Origin: Thelephora terrestris
Lineage: Eukaryota; Basidiomycota; Agaricomycetes; Thelephorales; Thelephoraceae
Length of the DNA stretch: 64,000 nucleotides
Direction of reading: 5' to 3'
NCBI GenBank assembly: GCA_015956445.1
Contig: WIUZ02000008.1
Coordinates: 1,116,001-1,180,000 of the forward strand
Shown here: piece after piece, positions 49,805 to 60,139 of the stretch
Position numbering within the stretch: position 1 is the stretch's first letter
Layout of the letters: each line of letters opens with the position of its first letter
Made by a program: the position numbers and the translations under genes
The notes under the pieces: model-generated
Database searches by the model: none
Told to the model about the DNA's origin: nothing
What the model saw: the letters and a program-made list of their open reading frames with translations, nothing else

Positions 49805-50708
49805 ATGTCTTCCTTCGTTGCCAACAACGTCGTGCTCAACGCTGCCGCCACCCCCTTCACCCCGTCCTTCGAGACGGATGCTCCCTACGACATGGAGCAA
49901 CACTTGTATGACTCCCCTGCCAACATCGCTCACGACAACCAGGTTGCCGTTAACTTCCTCACCGCTCATAACGCCCCCGCCGAGTTCTGGGAACAGGCTG
50001 GTTACGAGGATCCCAGGCTTTCTGGGCCTCATGTTCAAGCTGCTCACCCTGGGGCCGTTCGTTTGTTAGACGTCATGGAGAGGGATCGGGAGGATAGGAT
50101 TGCGAAGTTGGAGAAGCGTGTGGACCTCATGTACGTCATCATGAACAGTTTAAATGATGACTTCTCTCACTTTGCTTTGGAACATTGGGGACCCTTCCAG
50201 GCATCTCTCTTCCGATATTTCGGACACCAATGTCACGGAACTTATTGCACCGACCCCCCTTGCAAGTCCCCAGTCATCCCTTCGCCACCGCCAGGATCAG
50301 GGCGTTCCTCTCCCTCCATCCCCTCCCTGGAGTCCTGCCCCAGTTCGCCAGATGGTGGAGAGGTCCCAGAAGAAGAAGACCCGCAAGAGTCCGATGACTC
50401 ATTCTGGTCAACGTTGTCGTCCCTCCGACAAGTCACGTCAGGTGAGGATGAAGTTGAAGGTGGAAGTGGCGGGTCTCCAAGACCGCTATGGGTTCTCCTT
50501 AGTGAGCGCAGCCTTGTTGGACGTGAAGCGGGAGATGTATGAGAGTTTATCTCATGATGTGTTGGGGTGTAGAGAGTGTTGGCAGGATCCGGTGACGCGA
50601 GAGTGGTCGTACTGTCCTGAGAGTGTTTATAACCCTCATCACTTTGCTCATCGCTGCCCTCTTCCTCAGAATTGTTTATGTGATATCGACCCGTTTGTTC
50701 TTGTCTGA
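49805..50708 (+). CDS. unrecognised cargo protein of the CATCAGG element
   Basis: Exons 49805-50441 and 50503-50708 join in phase to 280 residues; the 61-bp intron has GTGAGG and CTTAG ends. The N-terminal part is acidic and globular (MEQHLYDSPANIAHDNQVAV, AEFWEQAGYEDPRLSG), followed by a short coiled-coil-like helix (RDREDRIAKLEKRVDLMYVI). A Cys/His cluster follows (HQCHGTYCTDPPCKS) and a Ser/Pro/Glu-rich linker. The C-terminal exon contains a second Cys/His cluster (GCRECWQDPVTREWSYC, then HHFAHRCPLPQNCLCD) that could bind zinc. I know no family with this layout. The start at 49805 was chosen over the in-frame ATG at 49478, because the upstream part is repetitive DNA. Confidence 0.6.
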
Positions 50709-50979
50709 GTTTGTAGTTCTTTTTTGTCACCTTTGTACTTTTATTACTGCGAATGAGACCAATGTCTTGAATTACTTGCGAGATCTTGGCTACTATGTCA
50801 CGCGTTCGTGACACCCACCAAAAAAACCATCAGTGTCGTTGAATCGTCCTCCAGACGTCGAGAATGATCCCAAGCCGTGAGGGTGAATTGATTAATACTG
50901 CTTGTAATGTACTATCATGTAATCAAATGGCTGGTTGAACACAAAGATACCCCTCGTTGTTTTCTTGATAAGTCGTCCC

Positions 50980-51185
50980 GCGAATGGCTTTCGAACCGCT
51001 TTCACGTGGCTTTTGATCGGCTTTTGTGACTTTCGGGGGGCATCCGTTCGGTTAAGCCGTTCGTCAGTTTGACTGGCTTCCGTGGCTTTTGGCTTTGTGG
51101 CTTTTGGTGGCTTTGCCGGCTTTGAAAGCCATCAAAAGCCACGGCAAGCCATCAAAAGCCACGGCAAGCCATCAAAAGCCGATAT
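50980..51185. repeat. subterminal GGCTTT motif cluster
   Basis: More than ten GGCTTT or CGGCTTT motifs, turning into AAAGCC near the end. They include three tandem copies of about 20 bp (AAGCCATCAAAAGCCACGGC) at roughly 51126-51180. The opposite end (47980-48090) carries the same motif. Such arrays are usually transposase-binding sites. Confidence 0.75.
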
Positions 51186-51876
51186 GCAGGTTTCCTGATG
51201 TTGTGAACACATTGATGGGAACATTGTGAAAGAAATTAAAATGTGCACAGCAGGCACATTGGGGTCACATTGATGTGTACATTGTGATTGCAATCAAAAT
51301 GTCCCCAGTGGGTACATTGAGATCAAATTGATGGGTACATTGTGATTGCAATCAAAATGTGCCCACTGGGCACATTGGATTCACATGGCCAGGCACATTT
51401 TGAATGTATTCAAATTTTCCCCACTGGGCACATTGTGATTACTTTTTGACTGTGATCACAATGTATTCAGCATGTACCCACTGCGTATTTGACCCCTTGC
51501 CCCCAGTGTCTGCAGCGAAGTCAAATGTCCCTGATTATCTTCATTATCCTCATTATCCTGCACGGAAACCGTTCAGAATACACAGAGGGAACAGATTAGA
51601 TTAGCATATTACACTTACCGATCTAGGCGCTCGGCTAATGTTATCGAGGGGATCTACTTCTTCTGGCGGTTCTTTTACGTCCGTACGTCCAGAAGAGTTA
51701 GCCAAAGCCCTCAGAGGATTTCCTTGACTCCCGGTGCTGATGGAACTATCACGGGACACAACGGCACGTTGTCTCCGTTTCCGTTTCCGTTGCCGTTCCG
51801 GGTTATGAGTATTATAGGTCCCCCTGGATACAAGGCTTCCACAGCACTTCGGACAGTCGCAGAAATGGTCACCCAT

Positions 51877-53811
51877 CTCACAGAATTTAGAAAAATAGGT
51901 GGATCTTTGAAATACGGTGACGATATCAATGGGATTTGGATAAGATTGGGACTTGGAAATTTTTTTGATCGCGACGAGAGACTGTACAGACTCGTTCAAT
52001 AAAGATTTTATTGGGGTAAATGTAGAAATTATTGGGGTAGATGTAGAAACTATCTAAATGCCCCCATGGCCATGTCAGACGAAAATCGAACATCAACCAG
52101 ATTTAATCAACATCGATCTATTATTGAGTCGGTCCGAGTCGCCCCTGGTTGATCGCGTCGGGCTGAGTCGCGACCAATCCGTGCCGGTGGATGGACTTCT
52201 TACTGGGACTCAACACCTAAACCCGTGTGCAAATGGAATTAGAGGAAAATTATGCATTCATCGAGTTTCTGAGCATGTTCCTTATAAGCTCCGGTCCACG
52301 AGTGTCACTTTCGTCTTAGCGTCAGGCGCTGCCGTCAGATTCCCCTCGTAATTTATGCTCACGACCTCGTTGGCATTTCTCGCTCTGCTTGCCTCTCGAG
52401 CTAATAAAACAGTGGCAGGGGGAGATTCCCCGCCTTTTGTCAGGGCCACTCTACCCCAACAACTACCAGTTCACTGAGCCGACTCCGCAGAGTACTCACT
52501 AGTCCAACTAGCTTGTGAGAGAACGATCACGTCTCTATTCTTCCGGTAGGTTGTCCGAGGTCACTACAAGTCAGGTCGAAATCCTAAAGAGAAACCCAAC
52601 CTAAACCGTACTTCGTTCGGTTTAACAATCAAGGGTTGATCCCTACAACAGGATTGATGACTCCACCAGTTGATCGACTGGACGCTCGAGGTGTTCTAAT
52701 ATGACTGCGGGGAGTCTATAGTTACGAGGCGCAGTTGACGCGCAGAGCGGGAGGGAGAGCAGATGGGGATGTCTTGGATCAAACAAGAAACTCTGACTTG
52801 TCCTTAACGGCAACTGGGCTGAGAAGGGCAGAGGATTTCCTGAGGTAACAAAACTAAGGTACTACGATACAGCCACAGTTGCTACTTATACTAAAGGAGT
52901 GGCCATGACGTCAATACCCTAATATACCCTTATCAAGTCCAGAACAAAGGGAAATAAGGAGTGTGAGAACGCTAAGTAAGGGAAGCGAACAAAGGTGACG
53001 CGTGGGAGAATAAAGGACAAAGGGCCTTACTAGCGTGTGAAGGATTGCATAAAAGATAAGGAATGTCCGCATGAAACATAGGGGTACAGATAACACTAGT
53101 CCTAAAAGAAAGAGGGGCATTGGGTCATTAAAGTTCGTACCTGGGGATCACACCCAAGGGCTAGGTGAGAATCTTCTTGGATGCTTCCTTTGGAGAGGCC
53201 AAAGATAGAGACCATGCAGCATCCCTTGTTGTCTGTAGGCGGTAACAGCATCACGGACTAGTGGCAACCTTATCGTGCGTCCGAGCATGAGGAGCGTGGG
53301 CCTAGACTCATGGGACATAAGGGATTACAGATTCGCCGGCGTTTCACGCTAACGGCTACTCCACATGCGCTGAGCTAACCAGAAGGATCCTAAGGCGATG
53401 CTTCCGAATAGCGGCGAGTCCTTCCTCCGGTTAGGAGACTGTGATGTGACTGTCCACGTGTGTGATCAGGGTCCAGGGTTGATCGTAATCGTAAAGTCAT
53501 GAGGGGTCGTAAAAGGGGTTCGTGATGTCATAAAGGGGTCATCAGGGTCTTGAGACCTATTTTTAGTGCGCGCGCATTCTAGGCGTTCCGGAACGAAATT
53601 CTTCCAAGGCCGTCCCGCGGGCCGAGGTGTCAGCTTGATGTAGTAAGCCAACGATGATGGTACAGGGGCGGAAGTTGATGTGACCCGGACCAATGAGGTT
53701 CGTCGAGGTAGGTCACGTGAAGGATCACCAATCTAGGCTATAAGAAGGACGTCTTCTTGGAGCCATCCTTGATCAGCAACACCAGCAACTTCCCCATCAT
53801 CTTACCACAAC
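51877..53811. other. intergenic, possibly unrecognised LTR
   Basis: No gene found. Roughly the first 200 bp probably belong to the Plavaka 5' end. On the minus strand AGTATAAGTAG near 52885, followed by several hundred bases without open frames, looks like an LTR U3-R junction, but I could not find TG/CA ends or a target duplication. The last 60 bp are the leader of the gene at 53812. Confidence 0.4.
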
Positions 53812-55553
53812 ATGTCCTTCCCCAACAACCATACCTACAAAGTCGCCAACGGCATCTCCACCATCTCCCGTATCGACCGTCGTGCCGCTGCTCGCAAGAC
53901 CTATGCCTGCGCGACGGGGACTCCCTATACCACTGATGACCAGGTATGGGGGAGACCTAGAGCTTCGTGTGTTCGCACTAACGCCTTCCTCTAGGTAGAG
54001 GTTACGTTCTTTTGGGCGTTGATGTCCAGCTAACGGCTTCTAGATCTTGGAGGTTATCACGGAAGTGGACGCCGAACGTCTCAGGGAGACAATGCCTCAT
54101 TTGATGGGGTTGACCTGGGACGATGAGCTCTGGGTCCACACGATCATTGCCGAGAAGGTGGCCTTCCAGATGAGGGGTAGGTTCGGGGTGTTGGAGCATC
54201 CGATCAAGAAGGAGCTCTGGTACACCCTTCAGAGGGGAATCTGCGATCAAGACCTGTTGGAGCACGGAGCGACCGTTCCTCGGGCCGTCCGCCATGCCAC
54301 TGCTGCCACCTCGTTGTTGTGGTCGCTCGTTCGAGAGGGGGAGAGCAAGGTAGGTTCTCCGTTTGGATTATTCGAGTATGACTCTCGACTAACCAAACTG
54401 CCTAGGTTGAGTGTTTGGAGCGCGAGGTGAAGGAGGCGAAGGCAGACGTTCTACGTTTGTCGGCAGAGGGTCTTCAGATGAAGGAGACCTTGGCTGCCTT
54501 TCAACAGGGAACGAACGAGGCGTTGGAGGCAATGGTCGCCAACCATCAGGAGTTGATCGCCGGGTTGAAGGTTAGGGACAATAACATTAAGGGAGTGTTG
54601 GCCAGGAGGGATGAAAAGGTAATGCCGCTTTCATCATTTGCTTAGAATGATGGAAGCTGACATTTCCTAGACCGAAGAACTCGAGAACGTGGTGGCTGTG
54701 TTGACAGCGCAGGTTGAGACCTTGCAGGACAAGACCTGCAACTGCAAGGAGGGTCCCAAATTGGTTGGTCAGGGGACAGCAGACGTTCCGTTCGAGTTGG
54801 AATACGCCGATGAGGTGGTACTCCCATCGCCTAACCCGTTGTCCTATGCGACGCCTCCGATCGAGAACTCGGTTCCCGTTCCGACTCCGGCTCCGGCTTC
54901 CACGTTGGCCGAGTCCGACAAGGAGAACTGTCATCGCTGCCCTTTGCAGCTGATCAGTCAGCTGGTGAAGATCGAGGATGAGGTCATGGAGGTCGACCGG
55001 GCCGAAGATGTTCCGAGGGCCATTGAGGTACGTCCGGTGACAACAGGGCAGCGTTGTAAACGCTCTCGACGCCGTGTTGCTCATCGCATGGCTCCATCGG
55101 CTAACCCTTATCCACGTCCAGTTGAGTCGGATGGTGACCAGTCTGGTCGAGGTGGGGGACGAGAGTTCCACTATCGGGTCAACCGTCCCTACTGACAGGT
55201 CGAGTCGGAGGTCCAGCTTCGCCAGCAGCGTAGACTCGCAATACAGGATCCCACCCAGGGGTCCGACGAGGGAGACGGAGGGTCGCTTGCCGACTACGTC
55301 GATAGTACTGCCGAGCAGTCACCCGGTGATGGAGATGTGGGACCAGGTGTTCCAGAGTTCGGTGACATCTGGGAGGCTGATCGGTCCGTTCGAAGGCATC
55401 TCTTCCTATCGGCTTGAACTAGTCGTTCAGCTGAGTGCCGAAGATGGTGACGCCATGTTCGGGGAGATCCTCGCGAGGAGGGGCCAGCACTACGATCTCC
55501 GGGATGGACAGTTGATGACTTTTAGGCCTGCCGTAGATAGAGTCGACTTTTGA
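53812..55553 (+). CDS. unrecognised coiled-coil protein, 479 aa
   Basis: Exons 53812-53943, 54044-54349, 54406-54618, 54671-55027 and 55122-55553. Every intron lies in phase 0 and the sum is 480 codons. The N-terminal half looks globular (DAERLRETMPHLMGLTWDDE, IAEKVAFQMRGRFGVLEHP). Residues about 147-240 form a heptad-rich helix (CLEREVKEAKADVLRLSAEG, ELENVVAVLTAQVETLQ). CNCKEG, a Pro-rich stretch and KENCHRCPLQL follow. The C terminus (WDQVFQSSVTSGRLIG, YRLELVVQLSAEDGDAMFGE) again looks folded. I recognise no family. The last exon was chosen because GTACGT at 55028 and CCAG at 55121 keep phase 0 and open the long final frame; reading through instead stops at 55195. It sits among transposons and may itself be element cargo. 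Confidence 0.65.
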
Positions 55554-55922
55554 TGGGATTGGGATAGCACTTGTATAGCTCGTTGTGGATTCGCTGGGAA
55601 TAGTACGCGCATGTGTGTGTTTCGAATGATTGGTGTGAAGGATAAGGAGGGTGAAGCATTCAAAACATAAGAAGTGGTAAGAAGAGTTCGAAGAAAGAGC
55701 GTGTTATAAAAGTTCAAAAATACCATGTTCCTGACACCTTTGGAATAATGAACCTCCGGAGCCCACACTCGTCCATTTAAATAGCGGGCCTGCAAAAACG
55801 AATGGTCCAATGATCAAGAAAAGTTAGTGTTGTGGTTTCAGCATTTCCCGGGGGAACCGTAAGCACATACATGCGAATATCAACTGCACCCTTCAGATAC
55901 ACGATTACAGACCCTCCCGCGC
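55554..55922. other. intergenic, nothing recognised
   Basis: A convergent 3' region between the coiled-coil gene and the F-box gene. No motif or repeat was recognised. Confidence 0.5.
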
Positions 55923-57552
55923 TTAATCTCCCATCTTCACCTCAACAAGTGGCACAAGTTTCCTTAGCCTGTGGATTGAGGCAACGCTTGGAAAGACCCC
56001 ATTCAAATTGACGATCTTGACCTGATGCAACCACGCGGAGGTTGTACCCCTGCGATCCGACGCATATCGCGTCAGTTGCTCCATAAACTCCTCGTCGAGA
56101 TCACAGTCCACGAAAATCAGGGTTGTGAGGGAATGGGGGGATGAAGGATTGGAAAACAGAGCGGAAAGGAGGTGGGATACACTGGTTTCGCAGTCGACGG
56201 CAAGAGTTTCAAGGGCGGGGAAGGGTGACTGATCAAAAACTATGAGGTTGAGAGTGTGGCGCACATTCTCCGGCACGCGGTGAAGAAGGTGAAAGCTCTG
56301 AACGTGTGTGAGAGAGAGGAAGGGGAACTCTTCAAAGGGATCGCCTCCGGTTAGGCCACGCTTGTCACACAATGAGAGTTTTCCATTTGGACCGGTTACT
56401 CCGATCGTCCTCGGATAGGATCGATACAGCATGTGAGTTGGGGAGCGCGCGTTTAAGAGGTGTGTAGGGGAGACGCCAGACAGGATATCATTCAATTTAG
56501 CGTCACTGTAAGCGCACATAGCTAAGTCAGCACCTCTTTGGAGTGCTATGCCGGAGATTAGTGCGTGGGCGTCCATTGCGTGCCGACAGAAGATCGACAG
56601 ACGTTGGAGCTGGTTCCTGGCTGGGGTTTGACGTCGCGAACAACGGAGGGAATCTGTTCTGAAAACGATGTTCAGAATCACGTGTTTAAGCGAATGATTC
56701 CCCTCCAAAAAATCTAAAAGGGTATCCAGGGGTAGGTCGAACCCGGGATTGCTATAGACCAACTCCGTGAGCGATCTGAGTTGGAGAATTGCTGGGTAGA
56801 GAGGGATTTCCGACAATTGGAGGCATCTCAAAGTGGGGGTTAGTGATTCGAATGGATCGACAGATCGATCCCAAACGGCCCCAACGGCTGAGTTGAGTCT
56901 AAGTAATCGGAGATTGGGCGTTGACCGAGGAAACCCCGGAACTGCCTGCCTGAGTTTTTCCATGGTTACCAGTTTTATATATCGCAGAGTGTCAATGCTT
57001 TGGATATATGGTGTCGGAACGCAGCAGGGCGAGGGAGTTTGGAGGGTCACTTGCAAGGGGGCCGTCTTGGCGCGCTCGAGAGTCAACTCCGTCAACCCCT
57101 CGTCGAGGTCGGAAATTAGCGTCCAATTGGCGGAGTCTGATGTGATGGAGCTGCGCCAGTACCGGCATACGTGGGTCAACGGAATAATTGGTCTCGTGTC
57201 CACGGCGGTACCGTCGTGCAGGAGACATTGGGCGATGCGCGAAAGGATCTCCGGTGGTAATCTGTTGACTGGTTGTAGCAAGTTCCGCAAAGAGGGAATG
57301 AGACTCAGAACTTCTTGTGCTCTGGTTTCGAGACTTCTGATCTAGAGGATTCCGGGTAAGATGTAAGATTTCGCTACCACAATCGTTGAGATGGGTAAAT
57401 CTAGATGGACTCACTTCAGTCTCTAGAGAGGCGGTTGAAACGGCAGGAGGAGGACGGTATTCTCGTAGTCTGTTACATTCCAAGTAGAGTTTCTCGTTCA
57501 GCACACAGAGGAGCTCTGGGATGGATAGATCGCGGGCGGCGTCCGACGACAT
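55923..57552 (-). CDS. F-box protein, intact paralogue
   Basis: Exons 57552-57415 and 57341-55923 (donor GTGAGT, acceptor CTCTAG) join to 518 residues. Layout is usual for Agaricomycete F-box proteins: a short N-terminal helix (EIRSLETRAQEVLSLI), the F-box at about residues 72-115 (NRLPPEILSRIAQCLL, then IPLTHVCRYWRSSI), and leucine-rich segments to the C terminus (LRCLQLSEIPLYPAILQLRS, LDTLLDFLEGNHSLKHVIL). Splicing is needed: reading through the intron gives a different, non-F-box frame. It would serve as substrate receptor of an SCF ubiquitin ligase; the substrate is unknown. A close paralogue lies upstream at 58990-60139 in the same orientation. Confidence 0.87.
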
Positions 57553-58989
57553 GGTGGCAGGACACACACAACCGCCACAGTGTGGCTGGTATTATAATGT
57601 GACCCAAGTCGGTCAGGTGACCACCCGCCAATTACTTAGTAATAGTAAAGTTTAATTACTGGCCAGGTCGAAGAGCGTCCCAAGGGCAGATTCGAGTGGC
57701 AGCAAAACTCCAGTGTATCTTCCCCACTCTCAGCCAAGTCTGTAGACGTGTTCGCATGACGCGACGCGTACAGTAGTGCGTCCAATATTGGTGTTGGGTA
57801 TTTGAGCATGCTTCGGAAAAGTCCATAAGACAATTTCTTTCACCGTTCCAAATGATACCTGGGCAGAACGAAGCGCAGGCCCACAACATCCTCAGCATAT
57901 GATGAGCTGCAGGGCTGGACAGATTTGTGTGTTCACCTTCTGCACGTTGTATCCGAACTCAATTGTATGATACCCGCACGCTGGTACTTTCGCCCACCTT
58001 CAGATGGATCGTCGTATGGAGAAGCGATTGATACCAACCAATATACGATGGCTAAAAGACACAAGTGTGTTTCCCTGGCCTAGATTTTTTTTTTGAAGAG
58101 TTTGGCGTAGAGCGTGAAGTCGTTTGGATGTAAAAAATACACTTGACATTGATTTGGTGATAGAGATGGTGTGGGGGCCACGTTATCGACCACACTCCTG
58201 TGGGGTAGCTACGTCCATCCTTTTGGATGCCGTCCTCAACTACCCCAGGCATTGAGCGAAAGCTCTCCCCGAAATGCGCAGGTGTGCGAGAAGTTCATCT
58301 CCTCTCTGGTGTTGTGTTTGTCACTGCCCTGAAATCTGTGGTAAGTCATCAGCAAATCATGGAAAGTCCAGCAATTTGATATATCGGTCTACAAAAGTGG
58401 TAGGGTGATTTATAGCCTTATAACGCATTACGTAGATCGGCGCAAAAGTTCACATAACGGGTTACAACGGGTTATAATGCGTTGTAAGCCCTTGTAGGGG
58501 AAATGCCTCAATCACCAGACTTTCCACGACTTGCTGTTGGTGTCCCTCGAGTGGTGGTAAGATCTGGTGGCCAGTCAATTAGATTGAATGTTTCGAATCC
58601 AGAGTGCACAAAACCTTCAGGCTCATTCTCTCGCCGGAGAACTTGTTCTAGCCATTCAACTGGTCGCCACCGGAGGTCCTCTCTCACATTGCTTGACACG
58701 TTCCAGGCAAGATTGTCTCGAGACACAAGGGCAATTGACGGATGTTAGTCCCCGATACAGAAGCATACTACTAATAGACCTCTTTGTGTATCGTCTGGGA
58801 GGCATTATAGAATGAGCTCTTGTGCGTTCCATGATGACCGCCCTCAAGGATTTGTTGGCCACATTGTGGATAGCGGGAAGACAAAAATGGACAATCTGAG
58901 GACCAACAAAAGGAAAAAGTCTTCCTCTGGGTTTCAGCATTCCGGGGTAGGAAACGTATGTAGATACACGCGTCGGAAACATCAAGGTC
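57553..58989. other. intergenic between F-box paralogues
   Basis: Contains the F-box 5' remnant annotated at 57852-58060. Elsewhere no gene was seen; the frames at 58500-58820 on both strands have no family motifs. Confidence 0.5.
57852..58060 (+). pseudogene. 5' fragment of the 31-kb F-box family
   Basis: On the + strand ATGATACCTGGGCAGAACG, then GCAGGCCCACAACATCCT and GTGTGTTCACCTTC, lines up with the start, first exon and first intron of the genes at 31226 and 33554. The sequence just upstream (GAAAAGTCC, then CTTTCACCG) lines up with their promoters. A TGA after 16 codons breaks the frame, and similarity ends near the position of the second exon. It is the relic of a third dispersed copy. 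Confidence 0.65.
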
Positions 58990-60139
58990 TTATATTAAGT
59001 CCCTCAGCAACTCAACGCCCACCCTCACGTCAACGACTGGAACGTGTTCCTCCAGTTTTCGGATCGAAGCCACGCTTGGGAAGATCCCATCCGCGTTGAT
59101 GATCACGACCTGATGCAACCATGCGGAGGTTGTACCCTTGCGGTCCAATGCATATCGTGCCAGTTTCTCCATAGATTCCTCATCGAGGTCACAGTTCAAG
59201 AAGGCGAGGGTCTTGAGTGAAGGCGGAGAGGAGGGATTTGAGAACAGCTTGGAAAGGAGGTGAGACACGCTGGTTTGGCAGTCGACAGCAAGAATTTGGA
59301 GAGCGGGGAAGGATGACTGGTCAAAAACTACGGGGTTAAGAGTATGATGCTCATCCTTCGGCATACAGTGAACAAGGTGAAACCTCTGGATGAGGGAGAG
59401 GGAGAGCAGGGGGAACTCTACAAAGGGATCACCCTCGCAAAGGATATGTGCGCTCTGCAACGAGAACTCTCTATTTGGGCCGATCAGCAGGATTTTTCTC
59501 CGATAAGTCCGATATCGCATGAGAGTCAGGGAGTGCAGGTTTAAGAGGTGTTGAGAGGAGAGACCGGACAGGATAGCGTTTAATGCACCCGCGGTACTTG
59601 TGATGTCTAAGCAAGCACCTCTCTGGAGAGCTATGCCGGACACCAGTGCTTGGGTGTCTATTGCGTGCAGTGAAAAGATGGGCAGGCATTGGAGTTGGTT
59701 CCTGGCCGGGGTTCGACCTTGCGAATTACGGAGAGAATCATCTCCTAAAGCGATCCCCAGAGCCACCGATTTAAGCGATTGGTTCTCCTCCAAAAAATCC
59801 AAAAGGGTGTCCAAGGGCAGGTCAAACACGATATGGCGGTAGTCCAACTCAGCGAGTGATCTGAGTTGCAGGATTGAGGGGTAGAGGGGGATGCCCAACA
59901 ACTGGAGGCATCTCAGTTTGGGGGTTAGCGATTCAAACGGATCGACAGATTGATCCCAACTCTTTCCACTGGGCAAGCAGAGCTTCAGTGATCGGAGATT
60001 GTGTGTCGACTGAGGAAACCCTGGAAGTGTCTGCCTGAGTTCCTCTATGGTCGCGAGACCGATGAACCGTAGAGTACCAATGTTTTGGATATATGCTGTC
60101 GGAAAGTGGCAGGGCGCGTCATCTTCACTGGCCACAAGA
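58990..60139 (-). pseudogene. F-box paralogue truncated by transposon insertion
   Basis: An open frame close to the gene at 55923-57552 throughout: YIQNIGTLRFIGLATIEELR, DPFESLTPKLRCLQL, LPLDTLLDFLEENQSLKS and GTTSAWLHQVVI. Reading upstream, the similarity stops exactly at the CACTG element beginning at 60140. The F-box itself and the first exon are therefore missing here and should lie beyond the transposon stack, outside the window. AGA at 60137-60139 is the presumed target-duplication copy. A protein could only start inside transposon sequence, so the gene is considered inactivated. Confidence 0.8.

Larger units (their letters stand above)
47963..51200. mobile_element. cargo-bearing element with CATCAGG terminal repeats
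   Basis: Terminal inverted repeats CATCAGGAAACCT (47963) and AGGTTTCCTGATG (ending 51200), flanked by TT on both sides (47961-47962, 51201-51202). The related uninterrupted element at 60.8 kb reads straight through this point, which confirms the insertion. The termini are crowded with GGCTTT-type motifs, including AAGCCATCAAAAGCCACGGC in tandem near 51130-51180. Inside are divergent genes at 48526-49149 (-) and 49805-50708 (+), and a transposase-like C-terminal fragment at 48171-48546 (-). No complete transposase is present, so it probably moves with help from elsewhere. Confidence 0.8.
47316..51508. mobile_element. non-autonomous CACTG foldback element (split)
   Basis: Left end CACTGGGGGCAAGGGGTCAA, right end the inverted copy CCCTTGCCCCCAGTG, flanked by TCT at 47313-47315 and 51509-51511. 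Without the nested insert its arms (47316-47962 and 51201-51508) make an element of about 0.95 kb. Both halves are filled with ACATTGTGA / TCACAATGT motifs, and the left arm folds back on itself: 47640-47740 is the inverse of about 47845-47960. No coding sequence belongs to it. CACTG ends, a 3-bp duplication and dense subterminal motifs fit the CACTA superfamily. It is inserted in exon 2 of the Plavaka transposase, between LQ and IS. Confidence 0.85.
40974..51876 (-). mobile_element. Plavaka/CACTA-type DNA transposon, core with two genes
   Basis: Limits given are those of its two genes; the true ends lie outside and were not identified. The transposase comes first on the minus strand (51876 to 43493) and a second gene follows 153 bp later (43339 to 40974). 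The element is interrupted by a solo LTR (45741-46769) and a CACTG foldback element (47316-51508). Its second gene keeps intact splice sites and frame, and the transposase is open apart from the insertions, so the element was active not long before it was hit. Confidence 0.75.
43493..51876 (-). pseudogene. Plavaka-type transposase gene, split by two insertions
   Basis: Exon 1 is 51876-51619; exon 2 is broken into 51557-51509, 47312-46770 and 45736-43872; exon 3 is 43816-43493. Leaving out the inserts and one copy of each target duplication gives 1013 codons, stop included, with no other break. The N terminus has a zinc-binding pattern (HFCDCPKCCG) and a Pro-rich linker. A second one (CARSC, then CLERC) leads to a CGESRYD block whose CPRC sequence is split by the solo LTR. 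The catalytic core is typical: LSMDGAQLHESKQSDCWIY, ILPGGIIPGPEPPKDFD, LFPGMAHVSALQREGLPVWD and GHHGRCGCRLLCGLKGR. The C-terminal part, with VIDAKSILSVVAMVPF then YFLVEKIGLDV, is in the last exon. As it stands no full-length product can be made. Confidence 0.88.

Noticed and set aside
53340-53400. tRNA-like sequence on the minus strand (GTTAGCTCAGCGC)
   Set aside because: An A-box-like stretch is present, but there is no proper B box, T arm or acceptor stem.
55074-55195. Stop at 55195 as the end of the coiled-coil gene
   Set aside because: A strong donor (GTACGT at 55028) and acceptor at 55121 keep phase 0 and open a 144-codon final exon, whereas reading through ends at once.
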